Part shown: positions 52,450 to 61,314 of the stretch, piece after piece | How positions within the stretch are numbered: the first letter of the stretch is position 1 | How the letters are laid out: every line of letters starts with the position of its first letter | Assembly (NCBI RefSeq): GCF_900188405.1 | Contig: NZ_FZOF01000032.1 | Coordinates: forward strand, 35,787-99,786 | Direction: 5' to 3' | Length of the DNA stretch: 64,000 bases | Source of the DNA: Actinacidiphila glaucinigra | GTDB taxonomy: Bacteria; Actinomycetota; Actinomycetes; Streptomycetales; Streptomycetaceae | The notes under the pieces: model-generated | What the model was told of the DNA's origin: nothing | The model's database searches: none | The model's input: the letters and a program-made list of their open reading frames with translations, nothing else | Translations under genes and position numbers: made by a program

Positions 52450-54896
52450 GCGCCGCCCTGCACACGCTGCGCACCCGCCGGGTCACCTTCGCCGGCAGTT
52501 TCGTCGCGCTGTCGCTGGGGGTCGCGCTCCTCGCCGTGATGGGCCTGGTCCTCGCCTCCTCCCAGGACGCGCCCGAGCGCAGGCCGGAACGCTTCGCCGC
52601 CGCGCCGGTCGTCGTCCGCGGCCAGGACACCCTGCGGGTGCCCACGCCGAGGGGCGAGCGGACGCGGCCGCTCGCGCAGCCGCGCGCCGTGCCCGCCGCG
52701 ACCGTGGCCGCCCTGCGGCGGCTCGGCACGGTCGTCGACGACCGGTCCTTCCCCGTACGGGCCGGGGGCGGGCCCGGCGACCTCGTCGGACACCCCTGGT
52801 CCACCGCCGCGTTCGCCCCGTACGGGCTCACCGCGGGGCGTGCGCCCCGCGCCGCCGACGAGGTCGTCGTGACCGGCGGCTGGGCCGTACCGGGGGAGCG
52901 TGTGCGCACCGACCGGGGCACCGTCCGCGTCGTCGGCACCGTGCCCGACCTCGGGTTCGAGCACGCCGTGTTCTGGACCGACGCCCGCGCCGCCCAACTG
53001 TGCCCCCTCAGCGCGCAGTCGGTGGTCGACGCGGACGCCTCCGCGGTGCGGGACGCCGTCCGCGGCAGCGGCGCCCGGGTCCTCACCGGGAACGACCGCC
53101 GGTACGCAGACCCCGACCCCGGGCGGGACGACGAGGCGGTGACCGCGCTGAACGCCCTGTTCGGCACCGCGGGCGGCGTCACCGCCTTCGTGTCGGTTTT
53201 CGTCGTGGCGTCCACGTTCGCCTTCGCGGTCGCGCAGCGCCGCCGCGAGTTCGGGCTGCTGCGCACCGCGGGCGCCACCCCGGGGCAGCTCCGCCGGATG
53301 GTGCTGGCGGAGTCCCTGCTGGTCGGCGTGCTCGCCTCGGCGGCGGGCTGCGCGCTCGGCGGGTACGCCGCGCCATGGCTGGCCCAGGCCGTGGTCGACG
53401 GCGGACTCGCACCCGGATGGTTCACCATCGGTGACCACACCTGGCCCTACCACGCGGCCTTCTGGACGGGACTGCTCGTCGCCCTCGGCGGAGCGGCCGC
53501 TGCCTCGTGGCGGGCCGGCCGCACCGGACCCGCGCAGGCGCTGCGCGAAGCCTCCGTGGACACGGGGGCGATGACCTGGGGCCGTCTGCTCGGCGGCGCC
53601 GGGCTGCTGCTGACCGCCGTCGTCACCCTCTGCGTCACGCTCGCCGCCGACCCCGGCGACCTGCTGCACCGCAAGACGTACGTGAGCCGCCCGATGCTGC
53701 TGATCACCGCGACCGCGCTGCTCGCCCCCGTCCTGCTGCGCCCGCCGGCCCGGCTGCTCGCCCGGGTCCTCGGCAGGCTGCCGGGCGCGGCCGGCATGCT
53801 CGTCGGGGAGAACGCCGCCGCAGGCGTGCGCCGAACCGCCGCGGTCGCCTCGCCGGTGCTGGTGATGGTCGCCCTCACCGGCTCGCTGCTCGGCGCCCCC
53901 GCCACCCTGGACCGGGCCAAGGCCGAGGAGGTGCGCGAACGCACCACCGCCGCCTTCGTGGTCACCGCGCCCGGCGGCACGGGCTTCGGCGCGCGGACCC
54001 TGGAACGCCTGCGCGGCATCCCCGGTACCGAGGTGTCGCCGACCGCGTCGAGCGAGGTGTTCGTGCTGGAGGACGGCCCGGCACTGATCAGGTCCGAGGC
54101 GCGCGCCGCCGACCCCGGGGCCCTCGCCGCCACCGCCCGGTTGCCGCTCGTCGCGGGGAAGACGACCGACCTCGACGACGCGTCGATCGTCGTCAACGAG
54201 GAATGGGAACGGCACTCCGTCGGGCAGAGCGTCCGGGTGTGGCTCGGGAACGGCGCCGCCAGGACCCTGCGCATCGCGGCGGTCATGGCCACCGGTACGG
54301 GCGGCAACGGCGTCTACGTCACGCCCGCCAACGCCCCGCACGCCCCCGTCGACCGGGTGGACGTCGCCTTGACGGACGGCGCCGACGCCGGCGCCGTGAA
54401 CGCCGCGCTGCGCAAGGCGGTCCAGCCGGACGGCGGCCGGGTGCTCACCAGGGACGAGTGGCTCGCGGCCCTGCGGCCCAAGAGCGACCGCACGACCCGG
54501 CTGGGCTTCCTGCTCGTCCTCGGCATCGCCCTGCTCTACACCGCCATCTCCCTGGTCAACACCATGGTGATGGCCACCTCCGACCGGGTCCGCGAGCTGG
54601 CGGTGCTGCGGCTGGCCGGGGCCACGCGGCGCCAGGTACTGAGGCTGGTGGCCGCCGAGTCCCTGGCGGTGGTCGCGATCGGCGCGGTCTTGGGCCTGGC
54701 CGTCGCCGTGCTCAACCTCGCCGGAATGCGTTGCGCGCTGGCCCTGCTGTCCGTGAGCGGTCCGGTCGAACTGCCGTGGGCGGCCGTCGGTGCGGCCGTG
54801 GTGGCGTGCGCGGTGCTTGCGGTCGCCGCCTCGGCCGTTTCGGCGTGGTCGGCCCTGCGAGGGGGTGCGGTGGCGCTCGCGGGGTTGCGGGAGTGA
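52443..54896 (+). CDS. FtsX-domain ABC transporter permease
   Basis: An 817-residue permease with an N-terminal anchor helix (about 18-38), a large extracytoplasmic domain, three helices of a first FtsX domain (about 230-330), two further helices, a second outside domain, and a second FtsX block (about 690-805). The pattern is that of MacB-like mechanotransmission permeases of the actinobacterial kind. GTG 52443 overlaps the ATPase stop. Its last 123 bases are part of a 292-bp unit repeated directly downstream, leaving a second copy of its C-terminus. Confidence 0.9.
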   Translation: MLSAALHTLRTRRVTFAGSFVALSLGVALLAVMGLVLASSQDAPERRPERFAAAPVVVRGQDTLRVPTPRGERTRPLAQPRAVPAATVAALRRLGTVVDDRSFPVRAGGGPGDLVGHPWSTAAFAPYGLTAGRAPRAADEVVVTGGWAVPGERVRTDRGTVRVVGTVPDLGFEHAVFWTDARAAQLCPLSAQSVVDADASAVRDAVRGSGARVLTGNDRRYADPDPGRDDEAVTALNALFGTAGGVTAFVSVFVVASTFAFAVAQRRREFGLLRTAGATPGQLRRMVLAESLLVGVLASAAGCALGGYAAPWLAQAVVDGGLAPGWFTIGDHTWPYHAAFWTGLLVALGGAAAASWRAGRTGPAQALREASVDTGAMTWGRLLGGAGLLLTAVVTLCVTLAADPGDLLHRKTYVSRPMLLITATALLAPVLLRPPARLLARVLGRLPGAAGMLVGENAAAGVRRTAAVASPVLVMVALTGSLLGAPATLDRAKAEEVRERTTAAFVVTAPGGTGFGARTLERLRGIPGTEVSPTASSEVFVLEDGPALIRSEARAADPGALAATARLPLVAGKTTDLDDASIVVNEEWERHSVGQSVRVWLGNGAARTLRIAAVMATGTGGNGVYVTPANAPHAPVDRVDVALTDGADAGAVNAALRKAVQPDGGRVLTRDEWLAALRPKSDRTTRLGFLLVLGIALLYTAISLVNTMVMATSDRVRELAVLRLAGATRRQVLRLVAAESLAVVAIGAVLGLAVAVLNLAGMRCALALLSVSGPVELPWAAVGAAVVACAVLAVAASAVSAWSALRGGAVALAGLRE

Positions 54897-54931
54897 GCCC
54901 CGCGCCGGGCCGTCACCCCGGCGCAGGGGGC

Positions 54932-54962
54932 GGGCCCTCGGCGACCCTCACGCCGAGGGCCC
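54932..54962. terminator. Bidirectional terminator, copy 1
   Basis: A perfect 12-bp stem (54932-54943 with 54951-54962) and 7-base loop, 36 bases past the permease stop. Confidence 0.8.
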
Positions 54963-54999
54963 GCGGGGCACGCGGGGATCCGTGATCCCGGTGGGCGCG

Positions 55000-55065
55000 T
55001 CAGGCCTGCCGGCCGTATCGGCCGCGGGCCTGCTCCACCGTCTGCGGGGTGACCGCTCCGGCGCG
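55000..55065 (-). pseudogene. Duplicated C-terminal fragment of pyruvate dehydrogenase E1
   Basis: The last 21 codons and stop of the aceE-like gene at 55292 are repeated here without any upstream coding part, as a product of the 292-bp tandem duplication. Confidence 0.8.
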
Positions 55066-55188
55066 CTGTGGGCGGCTGTCGGTGCGGCCGTGGTGGCGTG
55101 CGCGGTGCTCGCGGTCGCCGCCTCGGCCGTTTCGGCGTGGTCGGCCCTGCGAGGGGGTGCGGTGGCGCTCGCGGGGTTGCGGGAGTGA
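55066..55188 (+). pseudogene. Duplicated C-terminal fragment of the FtsX permease
   Basis: A second copy of the final 40 codons of the permease, in open frame but without start or ribosome site, produced by the 292-bp duplication. Confidence 0.8.
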
Positions 55189-55223
55189 GCCCCGCGCCGG
55201 GCCGTCACCCCGGCGCAGGGGGC

Positions 55224-55254
55224 GGGCCCTCGGCGACCCTCACGCCGAGGGCCC
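55224..55254. terminator. Bidirectional terminator, copy 2
   Basis: Identical to the hairpin at 54932-54962, shifted by 292 bases; it is the copy that ends the pyruvate dehydrogenase transcript. Confidence 0.8.
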
Positions 55255-55291
55255 GCGGGGCACGCGGGGATCCGTGATCCCGGTGGGCGCG

Positions 55292-57982
55292 TCAGGCCTG
55301 CCGGCCGTATCGGCCGCGGGCCTGCTCCACCGTCTGCGGGGTGACCGCTCCGGCGCGCGCCAACCGGTCCAGTGCGGCCGTCACGATCGACCCGGCGTCC
55401 ACCCGGAAGTAGCGGCGCGCCGCCTCCCGGGTGTCCGACAGGCCGAAGCCGTCCGTACCGAGGGACGAGTAGTCCTGCTCGACCCACTGGCTGATCTGGT
55501 CGGGCACCTGCCGCATCCAGTCGCTGACCGCCAGGACGGGGCCGTCCGTCCCCGACAGCGCCGACGTCACGTACGGGACGCGCTCCTCGCCGCCCAGCGC
55601 CTCCCGGTCGGCGTCGAGCGCGTCGCGGCGCAGCTCCGTCCAGGAGGTCACCGACCAGACGTCGGCGCGCACCCCCCACTCGGACGCGAGGAGTTCCTGG
55701 GCCTCCAGCGCCCAGTGGATCGCCGTGCCGGAGGCCAGCAGCTGGATCCGCGGCCCGGCGCCGGGGTCCGCCTGCCGGAAGCGGTAGATGCCCCGCAGGA
55801 TCCCCTCCTCGACCGACGGCCCGTCGGGCATGGGCGGCTGCCGCTTCGACTCGTTGTAGACCGTCAGGTAGTAGAAGACGTCCTCGGGCCGGTCGCCGTA
55901 CATGCGGCGCAGCCCCTCCCTGACGATCACCGCGATCTCGAAGGCGAACGCCGGGTCGTAGCAGACGGCGGCCGGGTTGGTGGAGGCCAGCAGGTGCGAG
56001 TGGCCGTCGGCGTGCTGCAGGCCCTCGCCCGTCATCGTCGTACGGCCCGCGGTCGCGCCGACCACGAAGCCGCGCCCCAACTGGTCTGCCAGGGCCCAGA
56101 ACTGGTCGCCCGTGCGCTGGAACCCGAACATTGCGTAGAAGATGTAGAACGGGATCATGGGCTCGCCGTGCGTGGCGTACGAGGTCGCGGCGGCCGTGAA
56201 CTCCGCCAGCGACCCGGCCTCGGTGATGCCCTCGTCGATCAGCTGCCCGTTCTCGGCCTCGCGGTAGTGCAGCAACTGGTCGGCGTCGACCGGCTCGTAG
56301 GTCTGGCCGTCGGGGGAGTAGATCCCGGCGCTCGGGAAGAGCGACTCCATGCCGAAGGTGCGCGCCTCGTCGGGCACGATCGGCACCCAGCGCCGTCCCG
56401 TGTCCGGGTCGCGCATCAGGTCCTTGACCAGCCGCACGAGAGCCATGGTGGTGGCCACCTCCTGCTTGCCGAAGCCCTTCCGCAGCGCCTCGAAGGGCGC
56501 CTGAGGCGGCTGCTTCAGCGGATGGGCGATCACCCTCCGCGCCGGAGCGGGGCCACCGAGCGCGGCCCGTCGCTCGCGCAGGTACCGGACCTCCTCGGAG
56601 TCCTCGCCGGGGTGCCAGAACGGCACCTGGTCGCCGCTGAGCGCGCTGTCCGGGATGGGCAGCTCCAAGGTGTCGCGCATCCGGCGGAACTGCGCCATCG
56701 TCAGCTTCTTCATCTGGTGGTTGGCGTTGCGCGACTCGAAGTCCGCCCCCAGGGTGTGCCCCTTGACGGTCTGGGCGAGGACGACGGTCGGCGCGCCCCG
56801 GTGCTGCACGGCGGCCCGGTAGGCGGCGTACACCTTCAGGGGCTCGTGGCCGCCCCGCGACTCGGTGAACAGCTCGGTGATCCGGCCGTCGGTCAGTCCC
56901 GCCGCGATGCGGGACAGCGCGTCGCCGGTGAAGAAGTGCTCGCGTACGTAGGCCGCGTCCCGTGCCGCGTACGTCTGCATCTGGGCGTCGGGCACCTCGC
57001 CGAGCCGCCGCACCAGCGCCCCGCCGGAGTCCTGCGCCAGCAGCGGGTCCCAGGCCTCGCCCCACAGCGACTTCACCACGTTCCAGCCTGCGCCGCGGAA
57101 CCGGCCCTCGAGTTCCCGCACGATGCTGGAGTTCGAGCGCACCGGTCCGTCCAGCCGCTGCAGGTTGCAGTTGACGACGAAGGTCAGGTTGTCGAGGCCC
57201 TCACGCGCCGCGAGCGCCAGCGCGGCCAGCGACTCGGGCTCGTCCACCTCGCCGTCCCCGAGGAACGCCCACACCCGCGACCCGGAGGTGTCCTTGATGC
57301 CCCGCGCGTGGAGGTAGCGGTTGAACCTGGCCTGGTAGACGGCAGCGAGAGGGCCCAGCCCCATGGAGACCGTGGGGAACTCCCACAGCCACGGCAGGCG
57401 CCGCGGGTGCGGGTACGACGGCAGACCGCGGCCGTCGGCCTCGCGGCGGTAGGCGTCCAGCTGCCCCTCGTGCAGCCGGCCCTCGAGGAACGCCCGGGCG
57501 TAGATGCCGGGTGACGCGTGCCCCTGCACGTACAGCTGGTCGCCGGAACCTCCCCCGCGGCCTTCCTTGCCCTGGAAGAAGTGGTTGAAGCCGACCTCGT
57601 AGAGCCAGGCCGCCGACGCGTACGTCACTATGTGCCCCCCGAGGCCCAGGTGGGAGCCACGGGTGACCATCGCCGCCGCGTTCCACCGGTTCAGCGCGGT
57701 GATCCGGGACTCCATGGCGAGGTCGCCGGGGAAGTCCGGCTGCGCGGCGGCGGGGACCGTGTTGACGGGTTCCGTGGAGAGCAGCCCGGGCACCGGCACG
57801 CCGGATGCCGAGGCGTACTCGTGGACGCGCCGCAGCAGGTAGGCGGCGCGGTCGGGCCCGGCGTGCCGGATGACGGCGTCGAGCGACTCCCGCCACTCGG
57901 CGGTCTCCTCGGCGTCAGGGTCGGGCAGCCGGTCGAACCTGCCGGTCGGGTGGGAGTGCGCGGACTGCGCCGGATCGCTCAT
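55292..57982 (-). CDS. aceE: Pyruvate dehydrogenase E1, homodimeric type
   Basis: An 896-residue enzyme that decarboxylates pyruvate and acetylates the E2 lipoyl domain. The thiamine-diphosphate motif is GDGEVDEPESLAALALAAREGLDNLTFVVNCN; other family blocks are GHASPGIYARAFLEGRL, RNANHQMKK and PFYIFYAMFGFQRTGDQFW. E2 and E3 genes are not adjacent, so it must join the complex encoded elsewhere, as a second E1. It lies 117 bases downstream of an NmrA gene with an ECF41-type promoter and no terminator between, so it is probably in that transcript. Confidence 0.92.
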   Translation of the reverse strand: MSDPAQSAHSHPTGRFDRLPDPDAEETAEWRESLDAVIRHAGPDRAAYLLRRVHEYASASGVPVPGLLSTEPVNTVPAAAQPDFPGDLAMESRITALNRWNAAAMVTRGSHLGLGGHIVTYASAAWLYEVGFNHFFQGKEGRGGGSGDQLYVQGHASPGIYARAFLEGRLHEGQLDAYRREADGRGLPSYPHPRRLPWLWEFPTVSMGLGPLAAVYQARFNRYLHARGIKDTSGSRVWAFLGDGEVDEPESLAALALAAREGLDNLTFVVNCNLQRLDGPVRSNSSIVRELEGRFRGAGWNVVKSLWGEAWDPLLAQDSGGALVRRLGEVPDAQMQTYAARDAAYVREHFFTGDALSRIAAGLTDGRITELFTESRGGHEPLKVYAAYRAAVQHRGAPTVVLAQTVKGHTLGADFESRNANHQMKKLTMAQFRRMRDTLELPIPDSALSGDQVPFWHPGEDSEEVRYLRERRAALGGPAPARRVIAHPLKQPPQAPFEALRKGFGKQEVATTMALVRLVKDLMRDPDTGRRWVPIVPDEARTFGMESLFPSAGIYSPDGQTYEPVDADQLLHYREAENGQLIDEGITEAGSLAEFTAAATSYATHGEPMIPFYIFYAMFGFQRTGDQFWALADQLGRGFVVGATAGRTTMTGEGLQHADGHSHLLASTNPAAVCYDPAFAFEIAVIVREGLRRMYGDRPEDVFYYLTVYNESKRQPPMPDGPSVEEGILRGIYRFRQADPGAGPRIQLLASGTAIHWALEAQELLASEWGVRADVWSVTSWTELRRDALDADREALGGEERVPYVTSALSGTDGPVLAVSDWMRQVPDQISQWVEQDYSSLGTDGFGLSDTREAARRYFRVDAGSIVTAALDRLARAGAVTPQTVEQARGRYGRQA

Positions 57983-58099
57983 GGGGGCCTTCCTGTCGGG
58001 GTGTGGGGAGGGGAGGGCGGCGGCCGCGGAGGGGGACTCGCGGACGGTGGCCGCCCAAGGGGGATCGGTGCGCCGCGGGCGCGGGCGGTGCCGAGGGCG

Positions 58100-58843
58100 T
58101 CACCGCTGCGCGAGCCACTCGCGGAACGTCGTGCGGGCGACGTGGGCGTGCGCCGCCGGGAGCAGGGAGCGGCGCCGCAGCTCGGCGCCGAAGAACCAGG
58201 CGTGCTCGTCGGCGACGACGTGCCGCGCGTCGCCCGTGGCGGCCAGCAGCTCCGCGGTCAGCTCGTTGAGCCCGAACTCCTCCGGCCCGGCGACCTCCAG
58301 GGTGCCGAACAGCGGGAGCCCCACCGCCACGTGCGCGACCGCCGCCGCGACGTCGTCCGCCGACGCGGGCCGCACGAGGGCGGGCGCCACGCGTACCTCG
58401 CCGTCCTGGTGCGCGTCCTGACGGGCCATGGCCTCGACGCACTCGAAGGACAGGGCGGCCCGGACGATCGAGTGGGGAACCGGGGACCGCCGCACCTGGT
58501 CCTCCAGCAGCAGCTTCGCGCGGAAGTAGCCCGACAGCAGCCGCTCGGCCCCCACGAAGGAGAGGACGACGTGGTGCTCGACACCCGCCCTCTCGGCGGC
58601 GGCCAGCAGAGCGGTGGTGGAGGTGCGGAAGAACTGCAGGCTGACCGGTTCCGCGGGCGAGGGCGCGTCGGTGACGTCGACCACGATGTCGGCGCCGCGC
58701 AGAGCCCGGGCCAGGTCCCGCTCCGTGGCCGCACCGGAGTGGTCGGGGTGGGACAGGGGGACGACCTCCACCCCGTGGTCCCGCAGCCTGACGACCGTCC
58801 GGGAGCCGACCAGACCGGTGGCCCCTGCGACAACGACTCTCAT
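58100..58843 (-). CDS. NmrA-like NAD(P)-binding protein
   Basis: A 247-residue atypical SDR, the third NmrA-like copy of the window, starting MRVVVAGATGLVGSRTVV (dinucleotide loop). Segments such as HHVVLSFVGAERLLSGYFRAKLLLEDQ and VPHSIVRAALSFE line up with the copies at 21774 and 40242. ATG 58843 follows AAAGGGACC. Its promoter at 58921-58948 is of the ECF41 type; the pyruvate dehydrogenase gene follows. Substrate unknown. Confidence 0.87.
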   Translation of the reverse strand: MRVVVAGATGLVGSRTVVRLRDHGVEVVPLSHPDHSGAATERDLARALRGADIVVDVTDAPSPAEPVSLQFFRTSTTALLAAAERAGVEHHVVLSFVGAERLLSGYFRAKLLLEDQVRRSPVPHSIVRAALSFECVEAMARQDAHQDGEVRVAPALVRPASADDVAAAVAHVAVGLPLFGTLEVAGPEEFGLNELTAELLAATGDARHVVADEHAWFFGAELRRRSLLPAAHAHVARTTFREWLAQR

Positions 58844-58920
58844 CCGGGTCCCTTTCGTCCGCGGGGCCGGCGACCCCTGTGGTGTCCGCGTGACGGCGCA
58901 GCCGGCCGCTCCACCTGCTG

Positions 58921-58948
58921 TGACCGCGGCGGGGCCGTGGTTGTGACA
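58921..58948 (-). promoter_or_regulatory. ECF41-type promoter for NmrA-aceE
   Basis: Minus strand: TGTCACA (58948-58942), 15 bases, CGGTCA (58926-58921), 78 bases ahead of the ATG at 58843. Confidence 0.8.
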
Positions 58949-58970
58949 GCACCGCGGGGCCGTTCCGCGG

Positions 58971-59010
58971 CGGGCGGCGGCGGGCGGCGGCGGGGGGCGG
59001 CGGGGGGCGC
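58971..59010. repeat. Four tandem 10-base G-rich repeats
   Basis: Units CGGGCGGCGG (58971, 58981) then CGGGGGGCGG (58991) and CGGGGGGCGC (59001) lie between two divergent ECF41-type promoters. The G-runs could form a quadruplex on one strand. Confidence 0.8.
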
Positions 59011-59033
59011 ACGGAAAGCGGGGACGAGGCGGA

Positions 59034-59061
59034 CGTCACACAAGCACGTGCTGTCCGGTCG
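59034..59061 (+). promoter_or_regulatory. ECF41-type promoter for cupin-TetR
   Basis: CGTCACA (59034-59040), 15 bases, CGGTCG (59056-59061), 137 bases ahead of GTG 59198. Confidence 0.72.
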
Positions 59062-59197
59062 TATGAGGGAGCAGCGACGTCCGCCCGGAGAGGACGAGAG
59101 CGGCCACCGCCCGCCGATGTCGGTACATCGCCCGGGCGGGGTGGCGGAATATCATCATTTCCTCTCATTTCGGGCGCAATCATGGAGGTGCAGCGCA

Positions 59198-59650
59198 GTG
59201 TCGGACAACGAGACACAGGGCAGCGGCAGCGAAGAGCCCCGGTCGGAGGTCTGGAAGACGGCGGTGACGATGCTGCAGGAAGCCAAGCCGCCCTTCCTCC
59301 CCGAGGGCGCCTCGGGGATGACCATCGCCGTCGAGTGGCCCCCCGGCGACCCCGGGACCCCGCCCCACCGCCACTCGGGACCGGCCTTCGGGTACGTGCT
59401 CGAGGGCGCGGTCCGCTTCGAGCTCGAAGGCGAGCCGGAGCGCATCGTCAAGGCCGGCGAGACGTTCTGGGAGCCGGGCGGGGACGTGATCCACTACCAG
59501 GACGGCAACGCCCTGCCGGACGCGCGGACCCGGTTCGTCGTGACCATGCTGTGCGCGCCCGGCCAGCCGATGCTCACCCTGGTCGAGGACGAGGAACTGG
59601 CCCGGCGCGCCCACCTGCGCGCCCCGCGCCCACCGCGGACCGGCGCGTGA
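59198..59650 (+). CDS. Cupin-domain protein
   Basis: A 150-residue single cupin. Motif 1 is PPHRHSGPAFGYVLEGAVRFELEG (His-x-His and a later Glu) and motif 2 GETFWEPGGDVIHYQD with its metal-binding His. It differs clearly from the cupin at 23490. GTG 59198 has GGAGGTG seven bases upstream; earlier in-frame starts would begin before the predicted promoter. The next gene, TetR, overlaps its stop (GTGA). It may sense or convert a small molecule for that regulator. Confidence 0.87.
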   Translation: MSDNETQGSGSEEPRSEVWKTAVTMLQEAKPPFLPEGASGMTIAVEWPPGDPGTPPHRHSGPAFGYVLEGAVRFELEGEPERIVKAGETFWEPGGDVIHYQDGNALPDARTRFVVTMLCAPGQPMLTLVEDEELARRAHLRAPRPPRTGA

Positions 59651-60291
59651 CCCCTCCCGCACAGGACGGCGGGACGCGGCAGGAGTGCGGTGTGCGCTGC
59701 GGCGGACTGCGGGCCGACGCGGTGCGCAACCGCCGCAGGATCCGTACGGCCGCCGCCGACCTGCTCGCCGAACAGGGCGCGGGCGTGTCGCTGGACCGGA
59801 TAGCCCGTCTGGCCGGGGTCAGCAACGCGACGCTCTACCGCCACTACGGAAGCCGTGGGGAACTGCTGACCGACGTCGCCGAGGAGGTCGCGGCCGTGGC
59901 CGCCGCGGCCGAGGCCCGGCTGTCGACGAGCGACCCCCTGGTCGCGCTGCGCGGCTTCCTGGAGTCCCTGGCGTCCGCGCGGCCGGCCGCCCTGTACTGC
60001 CTGCCCGAAGGAACCGGCGACGGGCCCGCGGCGGGTGCCGGGCCCCGGGCCCGTGTGGCCGCCGCGGCGTGGCGGCTGCTCTCTCGCGCGCAGCGGGCGG
60101 GGCGGGTGCGCGAGGACGTGACCGCCGAGGACGTCCTCGCCGTCGTGTCGCAGCTGGGCCGCCCGCTCCCCGGAACCACCTGGCGGGCCACGGAGGAGAG
60201 GTGCCCGCGCCTCGTCCGGCAGTACCTGGAGGGCCTGGTCGTCCCCGTTCCCCGGGTGTCGCCCGAGCCGTACCACCTGCCCCGGCGCTGA
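59647..60291 (+). CDS. TetR-family transcriptional regulator
   Basis: A 214-residue regulator with an N-terminal DNA-binding domain (RIRTAAADLLAEQGAGVSLDRIARLAGVSNATLYRHYGSRGELL) and a helical ligand domain. It lacks the hydrophobic C-terminal bundle of drug-binding types and resembles the SCO1712-like group. GTG 59647 overlaps the cupin stop, so both are translated together from the ECF41-type promoter. Targets unknown. Confidence 0.88.
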   Translation: MTPPAQDGGTRQECGVRCGGLRADAVRNRRRIRTAAADLLAEQGAGVSLDRIARLAGVSNATLYRHYGSRGELLTDVAEEVAAVAAAAEARLSTSDPLVALRGFLESLASARPAALYCLPEGTGDGPAAGAGPRARVAAAAWRLLSRAQRAGRVREDVTAEDVLAVVSQLGRPLPGTTWRATEERCPRLVRQYLEGLVVPVPRVSPEPYHLPRR

Positions 60292-60294
60292 ACC

Positions 60295-60328
60295 GGGCGC
60301 GGAGGGCGCGTCCGCGTCCTCCGCGCCC
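60295..60328. terminator. Bidirectional terminator
   Basis: An 11-bp stem (60295-60305 with 60318-60328) between the TetR and hydrolase genes, which converge. Confidence 0.75.
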
Positions 60329-60332
60329 CCGG

Positions 60333-61310
60333 TCAGTGTCCCGGTCCCCGCGGAACGGTGTGTTCCAGCAGGAAGCCGGCCACCGCCTCCGTGAACTCCG
60401 CGGGGCGCTCGACGTGCGCAAGGTGGCCGGTCCCGTCGAGGACGGCGAGCCGCGCACCGGGGATCCCCTCGTGGAGCATCCGTGCCCACCGCGGCCCGCA
60501 GATGAAGTCCTCCGCACCGACCAGCACCAGCGTGGGCGCCGTGATGCCGGACAGTTGCTCCCGGACGTCGAAGGCCGGCCCCTCGCCGAGCGAGGGTTCG
60601 GCGTACATGCGCAGCGACCCGCGCGCGGGCCCGAACTCGTCCTCGCGCCCCCAGTAGTCGACGACGTACGCCGGCATGGTCGTGCGGAGGCACTCGGTGG
60701 CGCCGTCGTCGTCGAGCCGGCCGAGCGGCGCCGTCAGGGCCTCCACATAGGTGGCCACCTCGGGGTGCTCCGCGACATGACGGCGGGCGAACCGCTCCAT
60801 GTTGGCCACGGCGTCCGCCCAGAACTCCTCGCCGGTCACCGGGGAGGTGTCGTACAGGACGAGCGAGGCGAGGTGCTCCGGGTGCTCCAGCGTGTACTGC
60901 TGGGCGACGAAGCCGCCGTACGAATGGCCGAGCAGTGTCACCGAGGGCTGTGCGAGGTGCCCGATCACACCGTTCAGGAAGTGCGTGTACGTCGGCAGGG
61001 TGTAGTCGCGCGGGTCGGGCAGGCGCCCGGACTCCCCGGTTCCGACGGGCTCGACGTACACCACCGTGAACGCACGCTCCAGCAGCGGCATGCGCAGGTA
61101 CTCCCAGCCGATGCCGGGCCCGCCCGAGAGGGCGACGCACACCGGGCCCCCCGCGCCGGCGACGTGGTACCGCTGCGCGACGGCGGTGCCCTTGTGGTCG
61201 ATGGTGATCGTGTGCGTACCCGGGGCGAGCGGCCCGGCGGCGCTGTCGGCGGTGCGGGGGAGGACGGCGGGCACGACGGATGAATTCACACTTTCCACAT
61301 GCTGTGTCAC
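60333..61310 (-). CDS. Alpha/beta hydrolase, proline-iminopeptidase-like
   Basis: A 325-residue hydrolase with the oxyanion motif SGGPGIGWEY, nucleophile elbow LLGHSYGGFVAQ, Asp in GAEDFICGP and His in GTGHLAHVERP. These mark the S33 (prolyl aminopeptidase) group, which also includes esterases and haloperoxidase-like enzymes. The assigned GTG at 61310 has no ribosome site and lies four bases after the preceding gene's stop; a GTG at 61298 or 61289 may be used instead. No signal peptide. Confidence 0.87.
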   Translation of the reverse strand: MTQHVESVNSSVVPAVLPRTADSAAGPLAPGTHTITIDHKGTAVAQRYHVAGAGGPVCVALSGGPGIGWEYLRMPLLERAFTVVYVEPVGTGESGRLPDPRDYTLPTYTHFLNGVIGHLAQPSVTLLGHSYGGFVAQQYTLEHPEHLASLVLYDTSPVTGEEFWADAVANMERFARRHVAEHPEVATYVEALTAPLGRLDDDGATECLRTTMPAYVVDYWGREDEFGPARGSLRMYAEPSLGEGPAFDVREQLSGITAPTLVLVGAEDFICGPRWARMLHEGIPGARLAVLDGTGHLAHVERPAEFTEAVAGFLLEHTVPRGPGH

Positions 61311-61314
61311 AGTG

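Larger units (their letters stand above)
54774..55357. repeat. 292-bp direct tandem duplication over convergent gene ends
   Basis: Unit 54774-55065 is repeated at 55066-55357 with three differences seen. Each copy holds the last 123 bases of the permease gene, a bidirectional terminator, and the last 66 bases of the pyruvate dehydrogenase gene. Confidence 0.92.
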
